A stretch of DNA of 64,000 nt from contig NZ_JACCKX010000001.1 of NCBI RefSeq assembly GCF_013423955.1, positions 3,162,001 to 3,226,000 on the forward strand. The letters are read 5' to 3'. Made by a program: the position numbers and the translations under genes. Source of the DNA: Ottowia beijingensis. Its GTDB lineage: Bacteria > Pseudomonadota > Gammaproteobacteria > Burkholderiales > Burkholderiaceae_C. Of the stretch, positions 30,706-41,700 are shown in pieces. Below the pieces are notes generated by a model. That model worked only from the letters and a program-made list of their open reading frames with translations, ran no database searches and was not told where the DNA came from. How positions within the stretch are numbered: the stretch's first letter is position 1; each line of letters starts with the position of its first letter.

Positions 30706-31818
30706 ATGCGTGCGCTCGACCACGACCTTCACATGCGCACCGCGCTCGCACTGGCCGAGCAGGCGCGGCTCATCTGTCCACCCAATCCGGCCGTCGGCTG
30801 CGTGATCGTGGGTCGTGATGGCGAGGTGCTCGGCCAGGGCCACACGCAGCCTGTGGGGCAGGCACATGCCGAGATCATGGCCCTGCGCGACGCGGCAGCG
30901 CGCGGGCTGCCGGTGCAGGGCGCCACCGCCTACGTGACACTGGAGCCGTGTGCGCACCAGGGGCGCACCGGCCCGTGTTTCGATGCGCTGGTGGCGGCGG
31001 GCATCGCGCGCGTCGTGGCGTCCATCGAAGACCCCAATCCACGCGTGGCCGGGCAGGGCCTGGCCAGGCTGAAGGCGGCTGGCGTCGAGGTGCTGGTGGG
31101 GCCGGGGGCAGAGGCGTCGCGCGAACTCAACATCGGCTTCTTCAGCCGCATGGCCCGCGGCACGCCCTGGGTGCGGCTGAAGGCGGCCAGTTCGCTGGAC
31201 GGGCGCACCGCCTTGCCCAACGGGCGCAGCCGGTGGATCACCTCGCCAGCCGCACGCGCCGACGGCCACGCGTGGCGTGCACGGGCCTGTGCCGTGCTCA
31301 CCGGCATCGGCACGGTGCTGGAAGACCACCCGCAACTGAACGTGCGCCTGCCGGACGTGCTGCGCCAGCCGCGCCTGGTGATCGTCGACAGCCGGCTGGA
31401 AACACCACCCGGCGCCCGGCTGTGGGGTGCGGCCCAGCGCGAGGTGCTCATCTACACGTCAGATGCTGACACGTCGCGCGCGGCGCCGCTGCGCGAACGT
31501 GGGGCACAAGTGGTGGCACTGCCCAACCCGCATGGCAAGGTGGACCTGGCGGCCATGCTCCGTGATCTGGCCGCGCGCGAAGTGAACGAGGTGCACGTCG
31601 AGGCCGGGCACAAGCTCAATGGCTCGCTGCTGCGCGAGGGCCTGGTGGATGAACTGCTGCTGTATCAGGCGCCCCGGCTGCTGGGCGAGGGCGCCGGCAT
31701 CGCCGCCCTGGGGCCGTTCACTGCAGTGGAGCAGGCCCTGGCGCTGGAGTGGACGGAGATCGTGCGCGTGGGGCCTGACCTGCGCCTGCGTGCGCGCCGC
31801 CCTGGGCACCAGCGCTGA
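30706..31818 (+). CDS. ribD: Bifunctional riboflavin biosynthesis deaminase/reductase RibD
   Basis: This intact 370-residue enzyme catalyses the second and third steps of riboflavin synthesis. The N-terminal deaminase domain has NPAVGCVIVG, zinc ligands in HAE and PCAHQGRTGPC. The C-terminal reductase domain (from about 150) has WVRLKAASSLDGRTALPNGR, VLTGIGTVLEDHPQLNVR and EVHVEAGHKLNGSLL. A second in-frame ATG follows ten codons after the first. The gene stands apart from other rib genes. Confidence 0.95.
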   Translation: MRALDHDLHMRTALALAEQARLICPPNPAVGCVIVGRDGEVLGQGHTQPVGQAHAEIMALRDAAARGLPVQGATAYVTLEPCAHQGRTGPCFDALVAAGIARVVASIEDPNPRVAGQGLARLKAAGVEVLVGPGAEASRELNIGFFSRMARGTPWVRLKAASSLDGRTALPNGRSRWITSPAARADGHAWRARACAVLTGIGTVLEDHPQLNVRLPDVLRQPRLVIVDSRLETPPGARLWGAAQREVLIYTSDADTSRAAPLRERGAQVVALPNPHGKVDLAAMLRDLAAREVNEVHVEAGHKLNGSLLREGLVDELLLYQAPRLLGEGAGIAALGPFTAVEQALALEWTEIVRVGPDLRLRARRPGHQR

Positions 31819-31857
31819 TCGGCCGGGGCGTGGCGATGCCGCGCACGCCCGCCAGGC

Positions 31858-32205
31858 TCACTTGTCCTTGTGGCCTTTGCTCTTGTCCTTGTCTTTCTCT
31901 TTGTCCTGCTTGCCGTTCTTGTCGGAGCCGGCCGCTTGATCGGCTTCGGCCTTGGGCCGGCCCAGCACGGCCATCTGCATCGACACATCGAACAGGCGTG
32001 CCTTGCTGGCGTAGTGGCGATCCAGGCGCCATTCGTCCAGGATGTCCAGCGCCAGCTTGAAGCGCGCCATGTCCAGCTTGTACAGGTCGGTGATCGGGAA
32101 GTCGATCTCCGACTCCAGCGCCAGCACTAGGCGTGACAGCGTTTTGGCGCTCTCGTCGTCTGGCTTGCGCTCGATGTATTTACGGGCTTCTTTGATGGCT
32201 CGCAT
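31858..32205 (-). CDS. Hypothetical protein with Lys/Asp-rich tail
   Basis: This 115-residue soluble protein starts MRAIKEARKYIERKPDDESA and has a helical body (TLSRLVLALESEIDFPITDL, KLALDILDEWRLDRHYASK). It ends in a highly charged tail (KNGKQDKEKDKDKSKGHKDK). There is no signal or known domain. It is convergent with ribD and is the last gene before the island. I infer it is a conserved chromosomal gene of unknown function. Confidence 0.75.
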   Translation of the reverse strand: MRAIKEARKYIERKPDDESAKTLSRLVLALESEIDFPITDLYKLDMARFKLALDILDEWRLDRHYASKARLFDVSMQMAVLGRPKAEADQAAGSDKNGKQDKEKDKDKSKGHKDK

Positions 32206-32453
32206 GGGAGGCGTGGTCCTTCTGGGATTGAATTGTGCGGGAGAGATGCGAGGCGCCCGCCGCGCCCTACGCAGGGCGCCGGGACCGCATCGACCGAATC
32301 GGTGGCCATCAGGCGGCTGAACAACGGCACCTGTAACCGAACTTGACTGCGATGCTAGCCCATCCGCTGGTTTGCCGCTATCGCATCACATGACTGTCAC
32401 CAAACTGAAATATTCGGCGAGTGGCGCAGGGCGTAGCGGTGCGGACGGGGTGG

Positions 32454-32468
32454 TGGCCTGCCCGGAGG
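32454..32468. other. Left attachment site (attL core)
   Basis: This is a 15-bp exact copy of the tRNA-Arg 3' end (TGGCCTGCCCGGAGG), with imperfect similarity for a few bases further. It matches 48228-48242. Confidence 0.78.
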
Positions 32469-32525
32469 AGTTCAAATAGTGTTTTAAGACCCGCATGAAT
32501 GCTTGCTTTTATATTTTCGATTTAT

Positions 32526-32549
32526 AAAAGTACCGTCAAAAGTACCGTT
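32526..32549 (+). promoter_or_regulatory. Candidate integrase arm sites, left end
   Basis: AAAGTACCGT occurs at 32527-32536 and 32539-32548, with a 12-bp repeat period. A parallel pair, AGAGATACCGT, also with 12-bp period, lies at the right end (48091-48113). Confidence 0.6.
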
Positions 32550-32659
32550 ATTTTCCAATCCGCCTCGTTGTGGTGTGGATGAGTCACTTGGATACGAGCT
32601 GACTTGCAATGGTCTGTCGGATTGGAATGGCCACTAGGCTCCGAGAACAATAAGACGCC

Positions 32660-33517
32660 TCAACGCACAGCTTTTTGAGGCCGCTCGTACTTGGTGTGAG
32701 CAGTCAGCCCTAGCAGCGCCTCTACTTGTCCGGCAGCGCGCATGACCTGGTACAGGTCAATCTGATCGACGGTGGTGTCGCTTTTGACATGCATGGATAG
32801 ATAGCTTGCTGATTGGCTGAGCACGCCGTTTCGGGCGCAGACGATGTAGGAGAGAGACTCTGCCTCCAGCTCCCTTTGCGAATGCTGGAGTGGCGGGCGC
32901 TCCGGGATGTTCAGGTACTTGTCCTTCCCCAAATGTCCAAGAAACAGGTGGCCTAGCTCGTGTGCCACCGTGGCGAACTGCACGTTGGGGCCATGGTTGC
33001 GATTCACGGACATTTGATATCTGGTGGGCAGCTCAGGCTTCGTCGCTCGCAGAGCCACCTTGATCGATCCCGCCTTGCCGTCGCCTGCATCCACCTCATT
33101 CCATACGATGTGCTTTTTGGCCATTTTTGAGGCGTAGCCTGCCAAGGTGGCGGAGTCCACTGCACCGTGGGCGGCAAATGCCGAAACACCGTCAGGCAGG
33201 GGGTCGCCCAGGGTATCGGCCACGTCATAGACCAGGGCCACAGGGCCAAACGGCCACAGAATCAGCAGTGGCCGCGCTCCGTCCTTCACTGTGCGGTTGA
33301 ACCGCTCCAGCCAATCCAGACGCGATGCTGCGTACATCAGCCCTGGCTTTTGCACCTGCAGAAGCATTGCATTGAACGGCGCAAAGTTGCGCAGCCGAAT
33401 CACAAAATCGAGCAGCGCGCGGTAGTCTTTGCCCGTTCGATACAGCCGTGAATCAGCCAACAACTGATCGAGAAGAGCCCTGGCTGTCTCGTATTCGAGT
33501 AGATCCATTTGCTGCAT
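32660..33517 (-). CDS. HExxH metallopeptidase-domain protein (ImmA/IrrE or ArdC-like)
   Basis: This intact 285-residue protein has a zinc-protease motif in ATVAHELGHLFLGHLG (about 190-205), with a downstream RELEAESLSYIVC that could supply the third ligand. The N-terminal half (RNFAPFNAMLLQVQKPGLMY, WLERFNRTVKDGARPLLIL) resembles the DNA-binding part of ArdC-type antirestriction proteins. This combination is common on mobile elements. It lies 103 bp after the zinc-ribbon gene of the mod-res operon. It could be antirestriction, a toxin-antitoxin type protease or an accessory of the operon; I cannot choose. A GGGGGAG ribosome site supports the start. Confidence 0.75.
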   Translation of the reverse strand: MQQMDLLEYETARALLDQLLADSRLYRTGKDYRALLDFVIRLRNFAPFNAMLLQVQKPGLMYAASRLDWLERFNRTVKDGARPLLILWPFGPVALVYDVADTLGDPLPDGVSAFAAHGAVDSATLAGYASKMAKKHIVWNEVDAGDGKAGSIKVALRATKPELPTRYQMSVNRNHGPNVQFATVAHELGHLFLGHLGKDKYLNIPERPPLQHSQRELEAESLSYIVCARNGVLSQSASYLSMHVKSDTTVDQIDLYQVMRAAGQVEALLGLTAHTKYERPQKAVR

Positions 33518-33620
33518 GACTCCCCCATTGCGACTGCGGATTTAGTGATACTGCGCTCTGCATCGCGCTCTTAAAAGGCCCGGCAACTCGCGGCCTGCAG
33601 AGGTCAGCTGCTTACTCGCC

Positions 33621-34157
33621 TCACTGAATGCGCTTGCCTGCCTCATCCAGGTGAATGGTCTCTCGCCCGTAGTTGAAGCGCGGCGCATCCATATCGGGGG
33701 TCCAGCTTCAGATGTCCGCCGCAGTCGTGCTGAAATCCGGTGCACACGCCGTTTTCATCAAAGGTCAATGGAAAGGTGTGAACACCTGCGCAGGTCAGGC
33801 AGCGGCATTCGTCCCCGCGCGCCTTAGCCAGCCTTATCTGCCCACGCAGTTCATCTGCTCGTTTCTGAAGATCATCAGCGCCAAGACCGAATAGCCTGGA
33901 GAACCATCGCTTGACCTGATAGCGCGGGGTAGCAGAGGAAGCCTTGAGCGCGTCCAGTTCGGCCTGCAGGGGCTCAAGTGCTGGTTGACTACTCTCCGTA
34001 TCACGGGGTTGCCGCAATCGCTGCACCATCGAATATCGCGAGGTGCATCGACCGTGGTGCCGTCCGCAAAGTGATAGGCCAGCGTGATTCGTCGAAACAC
34101 CATGAAACCACGGTAGTCACACGCGGTGCAGCTCAGGCGGCCGTCAGGCATCGACAT
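33621..34157 (-). CDS. Zinc-ribbon protein downstream of res (two apparent frameshifts)
   Basis: I do not recognise the family. Corrected, it is about 179 residues with three Cys pairs: SCTACDYRG (about 10), WCSDCGN (about 45) and CRCLTCAGVHTF with FQHDCGGHLKLD (about 120-150). A coiled-coil-like middle includes LEPLQAELDALKASS and ADDLQKRADELRGQIRLAKA. Breaks are inferred in C runs near 34012 and 33707; after the second, the frame reads APRFNYGRETIHLDEAG and stops at 33621. The ATG is 2 bp after the res stop, so it is part of the same operon. Confidence 0.65.
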
Positions 34158-34159
34158 GG

Positions 34160-37024
34160 TTACACCGTTTCGGAGGTTAGATTGTCTGAGTGGCGGGCGT
34201 CATCAATACCGGCTTGCGAGGCATGCTTAGCCATTACGTCTTGCATGGCAGCCATGCTGCCCACCACCACATCCCACGCCCATATGCCCAGGCCGCCTTG
34301 CGCATTCACGGCCTGCACCCACTGATCCATGGCGCGCCGCTTGGCCTGGTCCTGGGGTGAATCCTCGCCCTTGATTTCCAGCACCAAGGTCTTGCCAGAT
34401 TTGAAGCGGACCAAAAATCAGGGATGTACTTGCGTTTGGTGCCATTCCACAAATACAGGATGTGAAAGCCCAGGTGGTCGTTCTTTGCCCAGGCGGCCAC
34501 ATCCGGGTGAGTCTCGGCCACGTTAGCGGCGTATTTCTCCCAGCCGCTGTCCACGACGATGTGGCTGATCTGGCTGCGCTGCGTGGGCTCGGCCACGCGC
34601 GTGGTGTACCAGGTGCGCATGTCGCGGGTGCTGCCCACGGGGCGCTCGCCATCAAACACGGCCTCCAGCCGCAAGGTGTTCTGCTCGATCACATGGGCCA
34701 TCAGGTGTTGGACGATGGCATCCATGTGCATCGAGAACAAAATCCGCTGGCGCAGCGGGTCTTGGTGGAACAGCGACGGTATGTCGATCTTGCTGGATGC
34801 CAAAAACGCCTCCACCAGCCGCACCAGCTGGAACAGCAGGTATTCCCGCTGTCCTTTGAACTGGTGCTGCAGCTGCTCAAACGCCTTCTGCGCGGCCTTG
34901 AACACCAGCCTTTGCAGCCGGAACTCCTCGGGCAATTGCTCCAGGTCGATGGTGACGATTTGGCTCCAGTCGGCTGCGCCGCCCAGTGCGGGGGCAATGT
35001 CTGCATGCAGTGCCACCTTCGCGGGGTCAATCGTCAGCGGCGGCACCTTGCTCCACTCCACCACCAGCTGCGGGCGCACCACCTGGTCCACGCGCAGGAT
35101 GTTGGGCCATTTGATCTCGCGCACCTGCCGCTCGGGCAGGGCTTTGATCTGCACGCTGGGCTTGGGCGGCGGGGGTGGCGGCCCGTCGCCACCGGGCGGC
35201 ATGGCCACGGACAGCGGCACGCCAAACACGTTCACAAACTCGGGCGCGTACAGGCCCGTTTCCGGGTCGATGTCGTAGGCCACGCGGCGCAGGCCCCGGC
35301 CAATCACCTGCTCGCACAGCAGCTGGCTGGTGAAGGCGCGCAGGCCCATGATGTGCGTCACGGTCTTGGCGTCCCAGCCCTCTGACAACATCGCCACCGA
35401 CACCACGTTCTGCAGGTCTTGCCCGATCTGGCCCGGCTTGCCCACCGTGTCCACCAGCTCGCGCAGCACTTCTTCCTTCTTGGTGCTGCCGGCCTGCCAA
35501 CGCTCTTTGCTCTGCGGCTCAATGCGCGCGGCCTGCACAATGGCGCGCAGACGGGCGTCGTAGTCCTTGTCCGCTGACGCTGCCTCGCCCACCTCGGCCT
35601 TTTCCAGCACTTTCGAGTCCACCCGCAGCGTGCGATGGGCATCGTGCAGCTCCGTCCACTGCGCGTGACCCTTGGTGAAGTAATGCTCCACCCGTGCTGC
35701 CGTCTCGGTGCGGTTGCACACCGTCAGCATCACCGGGGGCGACAGGTGCCCCTGCGCTGCCCAGTCGGCCGCCGTGGCGCGCCAGTCGGCGCCCAGCAAG
35801 GTGTAGGCCTGTTGCACCAGCGCGGGCAGGGGCTCGTGGGCTTCGGCCTTGCGGTTCAGGTCTTCGGCCACCTCCGGCTCGCGGTACAGGTGGTAGAGCT
35901 TGGGGCGCAGTGTTTGCGCGTTGGGCAGGGCGTCGTCGCGCACCACCACGCGGGGCGTTTTCACCAGCCCGGCCTCGATGGCATCGTTCAGACCAAAGTC
36001 CGACACCACCCAGCTGAACAAACCCGCTTCGGTGTTGGTGCGGCCTGTGGGGGCAAACGGCGTGGCCGACAGGTCAAAGCAACGGGCAATACGCCGGGTT
36101 TTGTGGATGCGGTCCAGCCCCTCCACCCAGCGGGTGGCCTCGTCCAGGTCAATGCCAAACGCCTCGGCATCGGCCTTGCTCACCTTGATGTCGGCGGGCT
36201 TGCGGTAGGCATGGTGCGCCTCGTCGTTGATTACCACCAGGTTCTTGGCGTTGGCGCGGGCCCAGCACGCGCCGCGTGTAGGCCTCGTCGCTCTCCTTGC
36301 CCTTCTTCACCACCGAGCGCTCTTGCTCTTTCAGCGGCATCAGGGTGTGCCAGTTTTCAATCAGGATGTCAGCGCGGTTGAGCTTTTGCCGCAGCGCCTC
36401 GGACGGGCACAGTTCAAACTGGTCGTAGTAATTGTTTTCATGCCCGGGCATCAGCACCTGCAGGCGCGACTTCACCGTCAGGCCCGGTGCCACCAGAAAA
36501 ACAGCGCTCGAATACTTGCGCGGCGACTTGGGGTAGGTCAGCGCGTTCAGCACCTGCCAGGTGATGATCATGGCCATCACCGTGGTCTTGCCGCTGCCGG
36601 TGGCCATCTTGTTGCACAGCCGCTCGAACTCACCGCCGTCGCCCTGGATGTGGATGCCCTGGCGGTATTCGGGCAGCGCCTCCAGGTGCCAGATCAGCGT
36701 CTCGATGGCTTCGAGCTGGCAAAAGTAGAACGGCCATTGCCGGCGCGACACCTTGTCTGGATCCCACCAGTGCTGCAGCAGCCCCAGCGTGATGGCCGTG
36801 GTGCCCGGCCAGCCGTCCAGCCGCCACTGGCGCACCCGGTCGCGGATGGTGTCCACCAGCGGAATGGGCACCTGCCGCCGCGTGTTCTCGCGCGTGTCGA
36901 TGATTTCGTAACCGGCCGGGCGGCGTGCAGGTTCCAGCCGCAGGGTGCGGTCAGCGTTCTCGGCCCAATGCTGCTGCGGCTCGGTAAACGCGCTGTTGAT
37001 GATCAGAGAGGTGGGCGCAGCCAT
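34160..37024 (-). CDS. Type III-like restriction endonuclease subunit (DEAD helicase plus nuclease)
   Basis: This is a protein of about 955 residues. The SF2 helicase motifs are MATGSGKTTVMAM (Walker A, about 165), INDEAHHAYR (motif II), CFDLSATPFAPTG (motif III) and VIGRGLRRVAYDIDP (motif VI). The C-terminus shows YIPDFLVRF and LVLEIKGED, a PD-(D/E)xK-like nuclease core. Frame breaks lie near 36258 (C run) and in the T run at 34416. Start MAAPTSLIINSAF overlaps the previous gene's stop as TGATG. It resembles Res subunits of type III systems, probably the group RefSeq calls BPTD_3080-like; that name is from memory. Confidence 0.82.
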
Positions 37025-37553
37025 CAGATCACCACCCGGGTTGATGGCGGGTTCATGCCGCGCGCCGCCAGCATGTTGGCCTCCCTGCTTCCAGGGCGAA
37101 TCCCCACACGGGCGGTTGCCATCCAATGGAACCGTCGATGTCCTTGCGCGGCGCAGGCATCGGTCAGTGCTTTGAGTTGCCGAAATTCCGGTTGATCCAG
37201 TTTTCCTGCAACCAGTCGAGCTTGGCCAAAATGGTCTTGACCTCACCCAGGCTGGACGCCGAGTGAGGCTCCACCCATACCGCAAACTCTTGTTTTCCGG
37301 GCTTGCGCATCCCAATGCCGAAGTCCCAACGGTTCGCCTCAGGTTCGATCTGCTTGAAAGCCGCGTCCATATCCAGGCTACCCGTGAACCGTGTATCGGC
37401 AGTCTTGCCCTCGACGCTGCCGCGGTAACGGTTTTCTACGGCTGACTTGCCTGGTGCCGCAGTCAGCCCGGCCGCCGTTGCGGCCTTCTCAAAAGCGGAC
37501 AGCGCAGGCGCTGCGGGTGCTTTTCGGTTTCCTCCCTGCTTCTTGGTGCTCAT
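37024..37553 (-). CDS. Unknown protein of the mod-res operon
   Basis: I do not recognise a family. As read it is 129 residues (stop 37164), starting MSTKKQGGNRKAPAAPALSA, with a body EPEANRWDFGIGMRKPGKQE and KTILAKLDWLQENWINRNF. If one base is restored near 37183 the frame continues RQLKALTDACAAQGHRRFHW, then MATARVGIRPGSREANMLAA, and stops exactly in a TGATG overlap with res. The 530-nt span is then one short, like the neighbours, so I favour a 176-residue protein. The N-terminal 35 residues are basic and disordered-looking. It sits between the ATPase and res. Confidence 0.68.
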
Positions 37554-38768
37554 TGCGCGGGGGCCTCCACCTTCGCAGCCTTGTTGCGGCGCTTGGCCTT
37601 GGGCTGGCTTTCTGTGCGATTCACCACATCGGCAATAACTTGCCCTGTGCGGCTGGCAAAACCCACCAGTCCGCCCCATTCGGCCTCAGCGGTTTCGTCA
37701 GACAAGGGGCTCAGACGGGAAATGTCTTTCACCTCGTTGTCCCGACTGAAGAAATACACGCGCAAGTCCTTCTTCAGCACGGCTTTGCCCAGCTCGTTAG
37801 CATAGCCACCAGCGCGCAGGTTCAATAGTCTGCGCACATCCGACTCCGTGCCGCCCAGCTGTTTGAATTCCTGCAAGGCCCACACCAGATCCAGAACCAC
37901 CGGCGAGTGGGTGGATAGCACCACCTTGTAGCCCCGCTTCATCAGCTCTAGTACCAGCAAAAGTACCGCCTCGATACCTTGCGGGTGCAGGCCCATTTCG
38001 GGCTCCTCGATCACCACCCATTCAATCTCATCGCGCCGGGACGTGCCGCCAGCAGGGCACAGCCAGTACAAGCCCAGCAAAAGCGGCGTGAACTCCCGTT
38101 GCCCCGCCGACCAGGCGGTGTAGGGCAGACCTTCCTTGTGCCCCGGCACATTGAGCACCAGGCGCTTGGTGAAATCCTTGGAGTCCACCGCCAGCTTGGC
38201 CGTGCCGTACAGGTGCTGCGTGATGGGCTTACGCAGCGTGTCGTTCAGCCGGTTGGGTTGCGGAAACAGCTCCCCTTGGCGCCAAACTCGTTTTGCAGCA
38301 GGTCATGCACCGTATCGCTGAAATAACGCAGGGTGTACGGGTCGCCATAGTCGAACTGGCCAAAGTTCTGCGTCATGCCTCGCGTCAGGCTCATTACCCG
38401 CTGGGCGGGAATGAAGAACAGCTTTTCCTGGCGCTGTTTGCCCTTGCTGGGCCTGGCCAGGTCAGGCAACGTGGCCTGCTTGCCGTTCCAGCGCAGTTGA
38501 GAGCCGTCTTTGTTCCACGCTGCGGCCATGCCCTTGCCGTAGTAGCCGCCCAGAAAGGCGCCGCTGTCGCCGTTGAAGGACACGCTGTGGTGCCGGAAGG
38601 TGTCGTGGATGTGGTCCCGGTCCAGCACCAGCTTGAGCGTCTGCAAAAAATGCTCTTGCCCGTGGCCTGCGGGCCGACGATGACCGTGAGGTCGCCAAAC
38701 ATTACATCGGCCGCCTTGATCGGCCCCACCTGTTGCAGGCTCAGGCGGTTGCTTTTACGAACTGCCAT
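37550..38768 (-). CDS. AAA/ABC-type ATPase of the mod-res operon (two apparent frameshifts)
   Basis: This is an ATPase of about 406 residues. The N-terminus reads RLSLQQVGPIKAADVMFGDL then VIVGPQATGKS (Walker A, about 30-42). The C-terminal half has YTAWSAGQREFTPLLLGLYW (signature-like), WVVIEEPEMGLHPQG (Walker B) and VVLSTHSPVVLDL (switch His). This is the SMC/OLD-like AAA_21 pattern without a visible Toprim nuclease. Breaks are in a T run near 38648 and a G run near 38274. It overlaps the mod stop by one base and the next gene by four. A role in sensing or controlling the nuclease is inferred only from position. Confidence 0.8.
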
Positions 38769-41700
38769 CACTGGCCTCCTTGTGTGCTTGCATCCAGCCG
38801 CATCACCTTCAGCGACTCAATGCCCCGGTCGTCCACAATTTTCACGGCCACCATGCGGTTGTCACCGGCTGCAAAGGGCAGCGACACGGTGCCGGTAAAC
38901 GCCTGCAGCAAGTCCGCATCCAGCTCGGCGCGGATGTCCTTCTTCAGCTTCATCCAGCCCTCGTCCTTGCCCGCCATGGGGAAGAACACCTGGTGCGGGA
39001 ACAGGCTGCGCCCGTCGTAGTCGGTGTCGAGCTGCCAGGCCGCAATCTTGCCCTTGCCGCCCGACACCAGCTCGCCCTTGGCGGTGTCGAAGTAGTCAAA
39101 GCCGTTCACCTCCACCTGCCACAGGCCATCGGGCAAGGCGGTCAGCAGCACATCGGGCTGGCCCATGAGCCAGAAGCTCTGGTTGCTGCTGCGCGCCTTC
39201 TTCAGGTCTTCGGTCAGCAGGTCGGTGTTCATCTGCGCCTTCAGCGCGGTGATGCCTTTGAGGGCGTCGATGTCTTTGGCCGCCTCGGGGTCGAAGGCGA
39301 AGGCGCAAAACACGATCATCTTGGGGCGCGGGAACAGTTCGCCCGCCTCGTTCAACGCACGCTCCACCTGGCGCTGCTCCAGCGCGCCGTGCTCGGGGCC
39401 AAAGCTCACCACCACACGCTCGCCCGTGTCCAGGCTGCCGCTGGCGTGCACGCTGGTGGTGCCGGGCAACACCTCCAGTTCGGCAAAGCGCAGCATCTGC
39501 CCACCCTTGCCGCGAATGCCGGTTTTCAGCAGCTCGTCGCGCCAGGCGTGCTGGCGGCTGGTGTGGCCGCTGCGGGCAATGCTCATATCGGCCAAATCGG
39601 GCCCTGGCGCTTGCCCGCTTGCGCAGGCAGCTCCTCAAGTGATAGCACGGTGGGGAAGGGCACGGCCTCCACCGTGAACGGGCCGCACACGCGCAGCTTG
39701 GCCTTGTCGCGCTCGGGCTGGTCGTACAGGGTTTCGCTGTCGGCATGGGCGGCAATGCTGCGGTCCATTTCGGCCTGCATTTTTGCCGGGCGGTGTGGAA
39801 CTGGGCCAGCGGCGCCTGCAACTCGGCCGCCCAGTCGGCGGGCAGGTCGAACGGCACCTCCCATTCCTGCAAATCCTGCCCCTGCAGGCCCAGCACCAGC
39901 TTCTGGCCTTTGCGTGCGCCCTCGGTCACCGGGTAAGGCGTGGCCGGTGCATGCGTCTTGAGCGCCGCATTCAGCGCCGCCAGCGCCGATGCGATGGCCG
40001 GGTGCATGCGCTCATAAATCGCGTCGATCTCGGCATTGTTGGCAATGCTTTTGAGCGTGACGTGCGGCACCGTCTTGTAGATGAAGCCGCCGCGCAGCCC
40101 TCATGCGGGTAGCGCAGCGCAAAGTAGTCAAAGCTGGCCGTCATCAGCCGCTGCTTGGCCAGCGTGATGGCCACGCGCGAGGTGTCGCAGGTGATCCAGC
40201 GGCGGCCCCATTTCTCGGCGACGTAGGCCGTGGTGCCGGAACCGCAGGTGGGGTCGAGGACCAGATCACCGGGGTCGGTGGTCATGAGCATGCAGCGTTC
40301 GATTATTTTTCGTTTGTTTGAACGACATAAATCAAACCACCCGCTCCCATCATGTCTGTCCAGATATTTGCAATAGGGAAACAGGAAAATCTTCAAGATA
40401 TTTTTTAAACCTCAATTTTCCTGGTGTAACTAAAACCCGACCAGCCTTCTCTGCGCGGTAAATTCCATTTTCAGTAGTACTCCAATGTCTTGTTGATGCT
40501 GGCCTAAATTCACGTCCACCAATAAAAACTGGATAATGAAATTTATCAGCATATCCATTTGACTCAATAGTCACTGATTGATATGCACCGACTTCATCTT
40601 GAAGACGATATTGAGATTCTGCAGAGCCATTATCAAATTTATCCAAAAATAATTGTTTATATTTAATTTCTTTTTTATTTTTGGCATACCATAGAATAAA
40701 ATCTCCAATGGTTGCTAGCGAATTTAACCGTGCATCTGGGCTACTAACAGCACCTGTTTTTCGCACCGTTATAACACTGACTGAGTTTGTGACACCAAAT
40801 ACTTCATCCAGTATTTCTTTGGTATGGTGCAAGTTCTCATCCGAAATCTGCACAAACACACTGCCCGAATCACTCAGCAACTCCCGCGCCAATAACAACC
40901 GATCACGCAAATACGTCAAATACGAGTGAATGCCCAGCTCCCAGGTATCGCGGAAGGCTTTGATCATTTCGGGCTCTTGCGTTAAATCCGCGTCGGCCCG
41001 GTCTTTCACATCGCGCTTGCCCACAAAGGGCTGGAAGTTGCTGCCGTACTTAATCCCATAAGGCGGGTCGATGTAAATCATCTGCACCTGCCCGGCCATG
41101 CCTTCCTTATTAACCAGGCTGTTCATCACCAGCAGGCTGTCACCCGCCACCAGCCGGTTGGCCCAGCCGCGGTCGTGCTTGTAGAAATCCAGCGCTGCGC
41201 GCAGGGGCACGCTTTCAAACGGCGCTTCAAACAGCCCTGGCTGAAAAAATTTGGGTGTTTTTGGCCTCTAGCGCCCGTCCCACCTACGCTAGCAGCTACT
41301 AAATTGCTAGCGTTTTGGCGCTTGCCGACGCTGCTCAAAATGCTCATGGCGTCGATGCGCTCGTGTACGTGCAGGCTCACGGTGTCCACTTCAAAGCTGG
41401 TGCGCTCGGCCTTGCCCGTCCATTGCAAATAGGGCGCGCCCATGCGCTGCAAGGTTTGCAACGCATGGCGCATGGCAGCGGGGTCGTTACCGGCCAAGGC
41501 ATCGGCAATCAGCGCATCGGCCTGGGCACGGGCGCTGTCAAATTGGAGTGCAGGGTCTAGGTGCGGGTCGTAGGCCCAGCGGGTTTTGGGTTGCTCGGGG
41601 TCGCTTTCAGCGTTCACCAGGCCCACTTCGGGGTTGTTCTTGCGCCGGTCGGGGTGGCGGTAGGCCAGCACCTGGGCGTCGCCGGTGTCGGGCTGCGCCG

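Noticed and set aside
32454..32470. Possible truncated second tRNA-Arg at the left end of the island
   Set aside because: Only 15 bp match the tRNA 3' end and no cloverleaf precedes or follows, so it is an attachment-site remnant rather than a gene.
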